The notes under the pieces are model-generated. The model did not search any database and was not told where the DNA came from. It saw only the letters and a list, made by a program, of their open reading frames with translations. 64,000 nucleotides of DNA, taken from NCBI GenBank assembly GCA_033439265.1, contig JAVTVX010000019.1, positions 4,843,501-4,907,500 on the forward strand. The letters run 5' to 3'. This stretch comes from Dillenia suffruticosa. Lineage: Eukaryota > Streptophyta > Magnoliopsida > Dilleniales > Dilleniaceae. The position numbers were made by a program, and so were the translations under genes. How positions within the stretch are numbered: position 1 is the first letter of the stretch; the number at the start of each line of letters is the position of its first letter. Of this stretch, positions 45,561-57,445 are shown piece by piece.

Positions 45561-47690
45561 GTTTAAGCATCATGTTCACATATTTTGCTTAATGCCCACT
45601 TGTTTTGATAATTGAGTGAAAGAAATATATATTTATTTTAAAACAATTTCAAAACATAGTCATCATAATTTCTAGGTTAAAATTAGTCAAACCCAATTAG
45701 GCATAGAGAGACTACTAGTTACAATAAAATCCAATCATTTTTATAGTTAAAAGGAACTTGGAATAAATCCTAGACCCTAGTTTAATTTCCATACCAATTT
45801 CATTTCTGTTTAATTTCTTTGATGTAAATTTTTTAATTTCATAATTTTGTTAGTCATTATGACCTAAAATGACCTTTAAACTAATCATTATTTGTGTGTT
45901 AGGAGGAATGTTTTAAGTTTTTTCCGAACTAATCCAATTTAATTCTTTCATTTTTTTTCTTAAATTTTGTTTCCATGATTTTGATTTCGCTATTGGATAG
46001 AGAGACTTAAATCTATCGCTTCTAATTCAACTAAAGTTCTTTCTAGAATGAATAATTGTAAGCCAACCGAAAAATTGATGGCACTCACACCAATCTATTT
46101 ATTTGGTCTAAAACAAAGGTCTTATATACTTTTTCTCATTTTGTATTAACACCCTTGATCTAAAACTAGGTGGAGTACACTGTGTATGTGAGCAATGTGG
46201 AGTTTTGATTTTGTATGCCCATTGAAAATAATTGTAAAAGATTAATTGAAATGAATTTTGTTAAAATTTTAATTTATAAAACACAGCAATGACCAGTAAG
46301 TCAAAGAGGGAAGATGTACGATGACTTCAAAGTTAAAAGTCTAAGAGACATAGCAGTCAAGAATACATCAATGGGGAGGGTATTTGACCGAGACTCTTGG
46401 AGCGAATAGGAGATTGCAGTTGAATGAGAACTGAGAAGGTAAAAATGTTTGTTTTTTACCAAAAGGGGTTCAAGGATTTTATGATCTTGCGCCTGTTGAA
46501 GTTTTATGTTGATGCACCGTTTGATCATGTATGATGATTCGTATCTTTGTTCTAATGTTGTTTTCTAGAAGTGGTATGAGGAGTAGACGTAGTGTGGAAA
46601 TCTGAGAGGTTGTGAAAAGGAAAAATTTTAGGTATTATTGAGATAGGTGCAGAATGGGAATAATAAATGTTGTAGGCATTGTTTTGCTTTTTGTGAATAT
46701 TTTGTAACACCCTTGATGGAGGTAGGTTTTCTCTACAGGATTTGCTTTGCTTGAGTTAACCATGGAATTAATGATAGTGAATGGTAGTTGAATCCCGAGG
46801 GTGTATGAAACCTATAAAAACTGTTGGAGGCTACTCAAGAGGGGGAGAGTCGGACGCTCAAGTTAGTGTAAGTAGTTTCTAAAAGTAAAGAAATAGACCG
46901 AGAGTTGTGAGATAGTGCTGTAGATTTTTAGTGTGACAGGTGTAGAGTTTTGTGCATGGTTGATAGCCGATGCGGAGTATATATATTGTGTACCTACATA
47001 TCCTGTATACACCTTGAAGTATTGAAACCCCGTTCCAGTGCAAGTAGGTAGTTAGTAATCTTTCGAGATTCTCAGAGCTTTTTGAAGTTCCTCTTGCCGA
47101 GGAGATCCTTTTTAAGAATGATCAAACAAGATGAATTATCTTTGCATGTTGGGATTACTCCTTCGAAGGAGTAGAGTAGTTGATAGGTGTGTAAGCCAAG
47201 GAGTGAAAGACTAAGTTCCCTATCAAGGAGGCAAACCCAAGGGCAAGTTTAGTCAAGAATGAGCCAATAAATAGTAAGTAGGCATAGTGGACTCGAATAT
47301 TCCTGAGTTTACGACAATGGGCCATTGTCCCATGTTTCATCATTTGCTTCCTACACTTGGCATTTATGTGAAGGGAAAATGTCATGAGTGTAGAAGAGGA
47401 GGGGTTAAACGACCAAGAGAGCGCGAAATGCGTCAAATAGGTTAGAGGGATGTCGAAATCGGAGTGTTTAATTGGGGGGTATGATTTTCGAAAGAGTCGT
47501 GGTGCAAAGAGTTGGCAAGCATAACACACATGAAAGCAGAGCATTTAATGCTGTCTCCATATTCATGAATCTTCTAAGGTACAACTCCTTTAGATAACTT
47601 TAAACTCGCTACAGATGTTGCGATTGTTCCACTGTTGCCATTTTCTTTGGCTAAGCAAGAGAGCTTCACATTCTAGGCTTACAATTTTTT
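45561..47690. other. Spacer without a recognised gene
   Basis: Open frames on - at 46528-46301 and 47544-47155 (129 codons, no domain recognised) have no support. A perfect 16-base palindrome (ACTCCTTCGAAGGAGT) is at 47157-47172. A GCATTTAATGCT block at about 47547-47558 recurs upstream of the second gene copy (about 54147-54158), so upstream sequence was copied with the genes. Confidence 0.5.
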
Positions 47691-49790
47691 AGAAAAGACT
47701 TAGAGATGATCTACGATGATGAAGAATTCTAGCATGTGTAATCACTGGAGCATCGATGAAATCAGAAGTACAATAACTGAAAAAGAGCAGGAGGCTGTTT
47801 CCAAAGAGATGAGCTTAGGAGACAGTTTTCAATTGAGGTTGCCTAGCCATGACCCTACTGATTCCTAAGGCATGGCAGCTCATCGTGGCTGTAGCTAACC
47901 TGTTGAGTTTTTACCGTTTGAGATTCGACTTTAATATCCTATCCTCAGTATTTCATTTGAGGAAATATGGCATCAATGGTCCTACGAAAGGCTGGTATTG
48001 CGTGCAGATGCGACAAGATTCTAATCGGAGATTTTTTTTACAAAGGGACTCCTAAATTGGTCATGGAGGAAGAAAATTTTCTTTGTAGAGTTTGTAGACA
48101 AGAAGTTGATCCCATCTTTGCTAGGGATAGAAGCAAAGTCAGTTGTAGGTTTGATAGTCTCAGCTTCTTCTCGACATTCGAATTTTGTTAACTCTGTCAT
48201 ATGATTTTGTGTTGCCAAAGATAGTGCTATTTGGGCATATGTCCTAATTGAGGATGAGTTGTTGAAGCTAGCTGGCCTTCTATTGAACGAGAAGCTACAA
48301 ATTCAGAGGTCATTCATGTTATGGAAGAGAGCAAAAAAGCTCGCAGGCATGCTCAAATTTGCCAAGGTAGAGGACCTGGATAAGGTTAGCAATGAAATGT
48401 CAATGAGGGGTCTGGCTAAGAAAGGTTATAAAGACCATGGGAGTGCATTCAATGACATTTTCCCATACTCAGACCTATCTAAAAAGAGGAGGACAGTGTG
48501 TGTACCGAATAGTGATTAGATTAGTGGGGGAACAGATCCCGAGTCAATAGAGGAGCCCATATTTGAAGGTTCTGAGGAGGAACAGGCAGAAGAGGAATGC
48601 CTTATTTCTATTGTTATCCATTGAGATAAGAGAAGTAAGACGGTTGGCCCCATTCGGGGCGCTGAGGAGGTAAGGGTCGAAGATGAAAATACTCTTGATA
48701 TCTCTTGAGTGTGGTAGATACATGATAGGACAGGATGTCTCGAGGCTGCCTTTCCTGTAGTCAAGGGACCTTTGATTGACCATTTAGAAGTAGTTTTTTA
48801 GTAGAAGGAGAGAGAAGGGACGACAAGGTGCTCGTAACATAGGAGGAGCAAGGCATTGAGTTCGGGTCCACAAGTTCTCTCCCGGGATATATGCACATCC
48901 AGAAGGGCAAAATGATCATTCTTGAGGAAACAGAGCCTTTCCCTCCTATTCTGGTTTGATCCTTCGATAGGTATAAGGATTTGAAGGAAAGAGGGACTGC
49001 TACAGTGGGCTATGGTGATAGTAACTTCTGTTACTTAGATTTTGTGGAAGTAAGAAGATTTGCAGATAGACATGATTTCCACAAGGTGAAAATTGAGCTA
49101 AACCACATGTCCATTGCTCAGGGAGATGAGGTTGTGATAGTTCTCATGCTTCAGGTAAGTATCTTATTGGTCAGGCCTAAATTGCAGTGCAACATTTGGT
49201 ATATTGAATGTACTTTTGTGTTTGTAGGCTGCAGCCATTGCAGAGTTTTAGAGACTTTGAAAGAATTAGGCAATATCTGATATGGAGGGACAGCTAGAGA
49301 AGCAGGTTTGTCTTTGAGCCGCGGATGCTTGGAAGGAGGAACAGGCTATGAGCATTGCTTTGAAGAAGAAAGAGAAAGAGCTGGAGTTAATACAACCCGA
49401 TTTGGACTCTTCATATATGATCATAAACGAGGTCGCTAAGGAATGCGAGATGGTGAGGACCTTGTTGAAAAAAAGTGAGGCAGGGTATGAGGTTACCTTA
49501 AAACTAGTAGAGGAAAGAGGGCACATTTTGATGGCTGCAGAGAGAAGATTTACCAAAGTTAGGTAGGAGTATGAATGCCGTAACCAAGAACCTTTGGAGA
49601 GATTGTGACAAGAGAAAGATATCATCCGTGGAGTTGGATTAAAGCGAACCCTGATCGGGAATGAAGGCAATGATGATCCCAAAGGGCTTAACCAGGATTT
49701 AACTAATGCTTGTACTGTTAGCTTGGCCTAAGAGGTTATTGAATAGGATTCTCAAATTGCTGCTCTTCAGGAAAACCTCTCATTTACAGT
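47690..49790 (+). pseudogene. Broken gene, copy A, resembling plant 'putative gypsy type transposon' proteins
   Basis: Blocks in order: IDEIRSTITEKEQEAV and LRLPSHDPTDS (about 47753-47868); a shifted block LLIPKAWQLIVAVANLL ... GWYCVQMRQ (47849-48055); FFVEFVDKKLIPSL (about 48080-48120); LLKLAGLLLNEKLQ (48259-48519); KVKIELNHMSIAQGDEV up to 49154; a GT-AG intron 49155-49227; AAAIAEF and then a coiled-coil-like block (49348-49566). Each block has a counterpart in copy B (54318-56290). The central LxPxxWxxxxA...GWY layout resembles the PF04195-type plant family; assignment is from memory of that layout and moderately sure. At least one deletion (near 47865) and several stops make it non-functional. 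What the family does in the cell is not known to me. Confidence 0.65.
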
Positions 49791-50290
49791 AGGGACCTCC
49801 TTATCTCCCTCCACCGTGACTCTTGTATTTCAGACATTTTTCTACTTTCCGTGTTTCGTCTTCTAGGTTGTGCGTAGCTCTTGCTATAAATTGTGTCACT
49901 TCTAGTTCTCTGCTTGTGTTAAGGGTTATGGTAAGTATAAAATACAAAAAGTGAAGATCATTGGCGTTGTGCTGAGGATGCTTGTTGGCATTGCACCAAG
50001 AGGAGTTTGAGGCATTACGCTGAAGTAGACAGTGTGCCTGTTTCAAGAGTCTTATGTTGCATTAATGGGGTGTTTGGAGCCGTTAGATGCCCACCGACTA
50101 TTCTTGATCGCATACTATTATCTTAGTCATGACGTTATGGAGAGCTAGTAAAATACGCGAAGTGAAAATGTTATTGCTGAAGTAATTATAGAATGCTAAA
50201 TCAACTTATTTATTCCACAACCTAAAGTTGCAAATAGGACAATAGTAATCAAAGAGTGGAGGTTACTATACAGAAGTAACAGGTGACTGT
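49791..50290. other. Spacer after copy A
   Basis: No gene recognised. May include the 3' flank of copy A. Confidence 0.45.
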
Positions 50291-50580
50291 GAGTCAGATG
50301 GTCCATTGTCAACAGAGAATCTAGAGTCACATGGTCCATTGTCAACAGAGAATCTATCTCCTGAATGGATAGGCACGACCCACTCTTGACCGAACATGTC
50401 GTCAATAGAGAATCTATCTCCTCGAAGGCTAAGCACGACCTACTCTACTGAATGAACGTGCCATTAATAAAGGATTTATCTTTTCAAAAGGCAAGTACAA
50501 CCTGTGTTTTCCAAGAAATATACCATCAATAGAGGATTTATTTCCCTGATGGGTAGGCATGGTTTATTCTCTTGAATGAA
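50291..50580 (+). repeat. Degenerate tandem repeats of about 60 bp
   Basis: Units starting near 50341, 50401, 50463 and 50525 share GTCAATAGAGAATCTATCTCC, or a decayed form of it, followed by GGCACGACC-like blocks. A smaller 35-bp direct repeat (TGGTCCATTGTCAACAGAGA) opens the array. A related motif (ATCAATAGGGAGATATATCCC) occurs after copy B near 56470. Confidence 0.75.
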
Positions 50581-52456
50581 AACACTGGAGAATATCCTTG
50601 CTAGGGCAAGTGCAACTCCATCCGGTTACAGACAATGGAACGAATCAAAGCAGGATAATGTACTACTGGATAAGTCAACCCGTCAATGGTCATCTTATCA
50701 ATTGGAAGTATTTACTTGATTATTCAACCCTCATGGCTTGTAATGACGGACAATGAACAAATGAAGGCAAAATTAGCAAGTAAGCAATTAGAACTTTCTC
50801 TTTATTTCAATATGATGAGTACATGTCAGAGTGCATATGCGGAATACATATCGTGGAACATTACTATAAAGCCTACTGGATATAAAACAGGAGCAAAAGA
50901 GGGCTCAGTGGCTAGATTACTGTAAGACTCTAATAGCAAAAGAGACATCATACGGTCAAGAAAAAGACTATCAATTTGTACAAAGAAAAATTTGGAAGGA
51001 GTTCTAGGAAGGTAGGAGATGGCCAAAAAGGAGACATAAAAGATACATTAAGTTTTAAACCCTTTCCCTTGCCCAATCTTCGTAGCTTTGGAACTCATCT
51101 TATTGCACGATCGAAATGAGGCCGAAGAAGAATCCCCGGTCACTAGTCACATGCAGAGGTGGGACGATGATCCTGATCTTGAGAAGAAAGCTTCCACTAC
51201 GAACAAAATATCTTCTGTCCGTACTAAGATCTCTATGTGCTCACAGCATTCTTGAGGAGCCTTAACAAATTCGACCATAATACCAGAATATCCAATATCA
51301 TGATGGAACCTCGTGTCGACAGTTCCATTCTTGATGGAGCCTGGTATCGGTAGAAATCCTTCACATCATCGGGTTTTGTGGTCCAAAACCCATATTCAAG
51401 CCATTTCTTGGAAATAGCTACTCTCGATAGAAAGAACCTTTGAGTTACTTTTAGAATGATCAAAATCATTGAGATTTTCACTCCTATATATAATCTTAAA
51501 GATGTGATTTCTATAGATACATGCAACTAAGACACTCCAATGACGAACGTGCTCAATAAATAAGGAATCCAATCTCTCTATCTTCCCACATAGTATTTAT
51601 TCAAGGTTTATTTATTTGATGGTTATCTCCATTAACACCTTCATGACCTTTAAGGTGAAAACTTTTAAAGTAACACATTGTGCCGTCTTCCTTGAAATGA
51701 CACAATGAGTAGGGGAAAAGTGATGGAGAACTGTCCAAAAGCCTATTACCAAAAAGTACAAACCCAAGTCCCAATGGACAAAATGCACTAAAACGTACTG
51801 AAGCGTGTCGTTTACATGAGGTGTATCTTCTAAATAGGTAGACAAAGCCCTCTATCTTGACACTCATTGATCAGGCCCTTCTCAGTAGCAGCCTTGTTGG
51901 CTCGCGGCCCCTTTTGGTACTTAATATTTTGTCAAATCAGGGTAATATTTATCTTTTCATAAGTTTCGGAAACGACATTTGGTAATAGAAAATGAAAATT
52001 TTGAATTCTTACTGATAAGGAAAGTAATTCCCTAACGAACTAAACTTCACTGAACAGGTAGGATTCAAAATATCCTAAGATCTTGATAAGTTACCTATGA
52101 CCTCAGTGCTCGTTGATAAGGAAACTTGAGTTTCAACACCCAGAAGGCACACACGATTTAGACGGATAGCCTATATATATATATATATATTTAACATAAG
52201 GTCGTTGACTAGGTACATTCTTTGGATCTCCACAGAGCACACAAAGGTATCATAGGGTTCTCTTTCATTCTGTTTCTACTTTTCTGAAAATTGGTTTTTG
52301 ACTTCAGCATAAGAGTCTCCTCCATTGGAGTACTCTTGGACGGTTTTTCGCAGGTCTCACCGATCATGAACACTAGATGGCAAGTCATCCTATTCAAGTT
52401 AGCAGAGTCATCATCTGTGAAGCCAAACCTACCTTTATTAGATTCTTCATCTATAT
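50581..52456. other. Spacer with unassigned frames
   Basis: Frames on - at 51526-51233, 51867-51601 and 52505-52209 have fairly gene-like composition (for example SKKWLEYGFWTTKPDDV) but no family was recognised. They could be decayed transposon coding sequence. A (TA)n tract lies near 52172-52190. Confidence 0.4.
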
Positions 52457-53362
52457 TATATGATGTCTCTTTTGCTTTGTAATGAATTTCTTCATTCCTC
52501 TTCAAAAGCTATGCAATGTATTTGCCGTTCACAAGTGTTGTTCCTTGCCTTGGACATGTACTTGAGATATAAATGCTATAATGTCTTTTGTCCTTCGTCT
52601 TCAATCCCTATTTTGAATGCTTCATGTATCGTTGGGCTGAGTGCGTTGTGTTTGTCTATCAGAGGACCACGTCCTTCATTATTAACATATTTCTGTAACC
52701 AAAAGAGTTGCTAATGGATTAAGTTCAACCGAGAGGTCTATCCCTCGTTGATGACATATCCTGCTTGGGGGATCCATTTGACAAAATCCATTTGATAAGA
52801 GGGGCTATGCTTGCTTTCTCAGGGAGATGCATCCCTAGTGATAAGCTCAGTTTGTGCCTCATGTTGGGTTATGGTAGTGTTCAATGAAGATTTTGATTTT
52901 GGGTGTAAAGGAATCTTAGCCCTGAAGGATGCTCTCTTCTCAAGATCAAAATCATCGTCCAAGTGCTAGGTGCAATAGATGGTTGAGGATTCTACTTCAA
53001 TATTTTTCGAGTTGGGCGATAAAAGAAGCTGGAAATGTTGTTGGCGGTTAGTTGTGGACGGTGGATTCACTTGATGCATCTTTCTTGCCTCTTTTTGGTT
53101 ACCTTGCACTTCATCAAAATCCTTTCTTGCTTCTATTTTTCGTTTTTGTAGCCTTTACTTTGATTGTATGATGTCTCTTTTGCTTTGTAATAAATTTCTT
53201 GATTCTGCTTGGAAAGCTATGTTGTGTATCAACCGTTTGCAAATGTTGTTCTTTATCCATTGTCGTGCACATGTACTAGAGATATAAATGCTATAGTGTT
53301 ATCCGTTCGCCTCTGATTCTTTATGTACTATTTGGTTGAGTATGTTATGTTTGTCCATCAGC
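52457..53362. repeat. Direct repeat pair of about 200 bp
   Basis: 52457-52662 and 53164-53362 share ATGATGTCTCTTTTGCTTTG, GAGATATAAATGCTATA and GTTTGTC(T/C)ATCAG, in the same orientation about 705 bp apart and diverged. The sequence between has no recognised gene. Confidence 0.8.
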
Positions 53363-53913
53363 GTCCAAGAGAATTAGAATTCTTTAGAAATATGGAAACT
53401 TTCCAGCGTCATAGAGATCTTCTTCCTTATTGAGAGTATAATAGAATTAGAGTCTTATAGGATTTAGAAAAGCTAGGAGATTGGGTTATTGAGAGATCGA
53501 GTGACCGATGGATTGATTGAATGAGAGGTCAGGTGATCGAGAGACCGAGAGGCTGAGAAACTGAGAGGTCACATTCAACCTCTCGGTTTCAGGATCTCCC
53601 AGTCACCTGACACTGGTCATTCATTCCCACAGTCTCATTCAACATCTTGGTCTCTTAGGCAATCTCTTACGATCTATTTTACTCCTAATACCACTTTTTT
53701 AAAACACCATTAGGAGAAGGGGCAAATAATCGTACCCTACTTGACAAGTTTCCATAATCACCATAGTTATCCGATAAAGAAGGAAATCACTACCAACTTT
53801 GAATCTTTCTAAATCTCATAAGATTTAAATTCTCTTGTACTCTCGGTAAGGAAGGAGACGTCCATGACACTGGAAACTTTTCATATTTATGAAAAATTCT
53901 AATTCTCTTGGAC
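53363..53913. repeat. Foldback structure with arms of about 120 bp
   Basis: 53363-53485 and 53793-53913 are imperfect inverted repeats (about four bases in five match). They start GTCCAAGAGAATTAGAATT and include TTTCCAG(C/T)GTCAT and CTTCCTTA. The left arm starts directly at the end of the second 200-bp direct repeat. The middle contains a short GAGAGGT...ACCTCTC inverted repeat near 53565-53600. No transposase is present. It may be a non-autonomous foldback or MITE-like element. Confidence 0.75.
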
Positions 53914-54317
53914 TCTCGAGAAAGAAAGAAATCTTTCTTAAATTGTAAACTTTCATTAATCTCAAGGATGTCTAAATCTTATAAATGTTTTTGACCACAG
54001 TTACTTGACATTCGAAAAACCTTCGACAAAAGAAGTCTATGGACCATGTTCCATGAGTTGCCCATGACTCCTAGCGTCATTCTATAGGAAGGATTTCAGG
54101 AGTAGCATTAAATGGATAAGAATTCGAAAAGATGTTAGTGTAAAGCATTTAATGCTATGCATATTGCTTCGGTCTCCACAAACAGTCTCCAATACGCTTT
54201 ATAAAACATAGCATCCAATTAGTTTGTGTACTATCGTGTCTGCTCTTCGACTACTCCAATTTCCATATAGAAAAGTAATTCAGAAGCTATTCTCAGAGAG
54301 AAAGAATTGGGTTGAAG
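53914..54317 (+). other. Upstream region of copy B
   Basis: Contains GCATTTAATGCT (about 54147-54158) also found upstream of copy A, and a TATA-like TTTATAAAACA at about 54199-54209, which would suit a transcript starting near 54230. Confidence 0.45.
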
Positions 54318-56290
54318 ATGGCTAAGGGTTCATCATCTCAGGCTCATAAGACCATCAATGATATCAGAAGCATCATTACAGAAGAAGAACTCCACGTCAT
54401 TCAGGGTGATATGTTGTCAGAAGACGATTGTATCCTTTTGTTAACTATTGATGAAGATATGGCCAACAGGGCCTTGGAAGACGACATTCCAATGTATAAG
54501 CAATATGTCAAGTATGGCCTAAAAGTGCTTTATACGGGCGATATTGCTTGAGTTTTGCTTCGTTGGAATATTTTTCCTACAATGTTGATTCCTAGCGCTT
54601 GGCGTTTGGCGATAGCTATAATGTCGTTAATGAGTTTCTATCAGTTTCACTTTGATTTCGAGATCTTGGCATCCATGTTTTCTCTCAAGAGATATAGTAG
54701 TGAGGGTTCTACAGAAGGGTGGTTTTATCTGTTAGAATCGAGCTGGAAATTCCATTATAAAGATGCCATCGATAAGAGCTGCATGCACAAGTATTTTTCA
54801 TGGAATTTTTGAATACGAATTTAATGCCCTCTTTGCCAGCAGTGGATGAGGAACCAAATCTTGGGCTAAAGGCCTCTTTGCCCTCTTAGTATTCGGGATT
54901 TATTCATTTTGTTGGTGATTATTGTAACATCGAGAGGAGATGTATTTCGGTTGATGCTCTCATAAATAATGAGATGCTAACGCTAGTGGGCCTTTTGTTA
55001 GGAGAGAAGAGGAAGATTGAAAAAACTCTTCTGGAGGAGAAGAAAGACAAGGAGCTCGTGAGGGTTTTGCGATCTTCAAAGAAAAAGACCTCAAGGCAAT
55101 AATTGCCAACAAGGAGATGAGGTTTGATGTGAAGAGAGAGGTAACTAGGTGAAAAACTCTTCTGGTATAGGTGCTGATGCCATTCCTGTTTTGTCCCTGA
55201 TGCGAAAGAAGAGGAGAGTTCAATGGTCAAGCTCATTGGGTAAGGCTGTAAGGGAAAATAGGGGAGAAGGTTCATCGAATATGTTGGAAATTGTCAAGAT
55301 CAAAAATCATGAGCGAATGGTTCTGGAGGAGACAGGAGTTGAGGTGGAGCCAACATGAAATGTCAAAGTAGGCAATGTGGGTATCAAAAGTAGAGCTGAA
55401 GGAGAGGAGAAGGTTGAAAGTCTTGTTTCCAAGGACCTCCAGGAGGACTGGGTAGAGGTGGAGGATCAAGCCCTCGAAGACCAGTGTAGGAGATTGTTAG
55501 TATAGTTTTGTTAATAGCAGCGAGGCCAGAGGCTAGGAGGATAGTTGATTGAGTGGATTTTTACCACTTGAAGCTAGAGTTAAACAAACTGCCCCTTGAG
55601 TAAGGCGATGAAGCTATCAAATCATTGGGGCTAACAGTATGATTGCCTTAGAACATAGTTTTTCCACATTTGCATTCCTCATGCATGACCTTTTTGTTTT
55701 GTGTAGACCATTGTCTTGGCGGAATTCCAAAAAGTGAGAAAGGAACAGACGATTAAGCATCTAAGGCATCAAGTGAACCAGATGGATAATGAGGTTTTTC
55801 GGTTGCGAGATGCTCTATTAGTAAAAGAAAGGGAGGTCAAGGAGGAAAGAGTATCCTCGGCTGCTTTGAATACAAGGACCGATGAGTTGGAGCGATTGAA
55901 GGCGAAGCTAGGTATTGTGCTCCACAAGTGTGAAAAACTGGAGACTATGGCCAGAGTGTGCGAGATGCATCTACGGTAATGGAGAGGTTGACAGAGATGT
56001 ACGGGATGTCTCTTCAGGCTGCTGAGCAAAGGATAGTCAATCTGGGAGAAACTAGTGCAAAGACTATCGATCAGCATTCATGTGCTCGACATAGGCTATT
56101 TGAGAGATTGGAATATGCCACGGATATTATCCGCTGGGGAGGTTTGGTGGGAGCCATGCCCTTTGAGAGTGAGAATGTTAATCTTGAAATGCCAAATCGT
56201 TAACTTGCACTTGTTCACGTGGACGAGGTACCTTTGGAAGGATCGGATGAAAATACGATGGTTGATACATCTCAACCCAACTTAGAACCC
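54318..56290 (+). pseudogene. Broken gene, copy B, same family as 47690-49790
   Basis: ATG at 54318 opens MAKGSSSQAHKTINDIRSI with TEEELHVIQ and then IPMYKQYVKYGLKVLYTG. A TGA at 54549-54551 interrupts what otherwise continues in frame as VLLRWNIFPTMLIPSAWRLA ... TEGWFYLLESS (to 54812). Later blocks are ALINNEMLTLVGLLLGEKRK (near 54955), KLELNKLPLE (near 55575), a splice acceptor at 55706, and VLAEFQKVRKEQ opening a coiled coil rich in Glu, Lys and Leu (55716-55979), plus a tail to about 56200. This copy keeps an N-terminal and central part that copy A has lost. Stops and shifts exclude a full protein. Two shared features, block order and the intron before the AEF motif, show common descent of A and B. 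Confidence 0.65.
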
Positions 56291-56620
56291 CTTGTTCTTC
56301 AAACTCTCACACCTTGATTGTAGTTCTCTGTCTTCTTTTAACTTAGTTTTTTTTTTTCTTTTGTACACCACTAGCCCGAGAGAATTAATGAAACATTCAA
56401 TTATTTCATCATGAACAAATGTTTAGAACTTCAGTTGGTAGTGTGCACCTTTGTACAGTATGAGTAGGGTATCAATAGGGAGATATATCCCTAGGTAGCG
56501 GTATATGGACCGTGCTTACCCTTCAGGGAGATAAATCCCTTGTGGACGGCATGTACGTTCGGTTGAGTGTGCTTAGTGACATGTGCTTGGTGTAACTGGT
56601 TCATCACAAGAGATTAATAA
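56291..56620. other. Spacer after copy B
   Basis: Includes motif echoes of the 60-bp repeats after copy A (near 56470-56560). No gene. Confidence 0.45.
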
Positions 56621-56735
56621 TGTAATACCTATAAAAAAAGAGGAAAACACAGTGTTTTGCCACAACGCTGCGTTTTCTCCCCTCCCCCGTTTTTCCCCAA
56701 ATCGATTAGGGTTAATAGCCCTAATCTCTCCCTCT

Positions 56736-56777
<42 letters not shown>

Positions 56778-56905
56778 GCACTTTGCTCCCTCTCTCTCTC
56801 CCACACGCACGAACAGAGTCTCTCCCTTGCTCGTTCGTGCATGATAGCTTCTCTCTCCCTTGCTTGCTCGTGTGCGCTGCTCCTTGCGAGTGCCACCTTT
56901 CAGCA
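56621..56905 (+). repeat. Truncated 5' LTR of the + strand gypsy element
   Basis: Matches 59614-59880: CGCTGYGTTTTCTC, AAATCGATTAGGG, (CT)n, and CGCACGAACAGAGTCTCTCC. It ends abruptly in the pyrimidine-rich part after CCACCTTTC and continues directly into gag-like sequence. Confidence 0.85.
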
Positions 56906-56959
56906 AGTAATGGAGTGGTGGAGCACTTTCAGAGCGCAGTACCAAGCTCCATATGTGAT

Positions 56960-57445
56960 TTCAGCTCCTTTACCGACTACTCCTTTAGTGCCAGTTGCTA
57001 CGCTTGGTACACCAGTAGCGCCCCTCCTCCGGTTGCTGCACCAATCACCCGCCCCACAATTGAGTTATCCAAGTTGATCAAAGAGGCGAGGCAACTAGGG
57101 TGTGAGACCTTCTCAGGATCTGGTGATCCTGCGGAGGCTAAGAAGTGGATTAAGAGAGTCCAACGAGCTGTGACGGACATGGGCATTGATGATAGTTTGA
57201 AGCTCTTGGTAGCTGTGAAATTGTTGGATGAAGATGCTAGCACATTGTGGGATGGAGTTGAGGAAAGGGCAGCTGCACCTCTCACTTGGCACAATTTCCT
57301 TAGGGAATTCGACTAGAGGTTCTATACCCGATTCGATCGGGACTTGAAAAGAAGAGAATTCCTTCAGCTTTGCCAAGGACATATGTCTGTGATGGCAGAT
57401 GAGGTGAATTTTAGAAGCTTATCTTCATTTGTACCAGAGCTAATC
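56960..57445 (+). pseudogene. Gypsy gag fragment
   Basis: The frame to 57316 includes ELSKLIKEARQLGCETFSGS, AKKWIKRVQRAVTDMGI and STLWDGVEERAA, the usual chromovirus gag core; after a TAG it continues RFYTRFDRDLKRREFLQL. The N-terminus is replaced by LTR sequence, and the C-terminal part with the knuckle is deleted. Confidence 0.85.

Noticed and set aside
47155..47544. 129-codon frame on the - strand
   Set aside because: No recognisable domain, no splice or promoter support, sits in decayed transposon-rich DNA.
50341..50580. Repeat array that might look like a CRISPR array
   Set aside because: Units are degenerate, contiguous with no unique spacers, and the context is a plant nuclear genome.
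56583..56950. Protein frames with Ser-Leu or Arg-Glu runs over the LTR
   Set aside because: Translation of the CT tract in the LTR; only the part after about 56960 is real gag.
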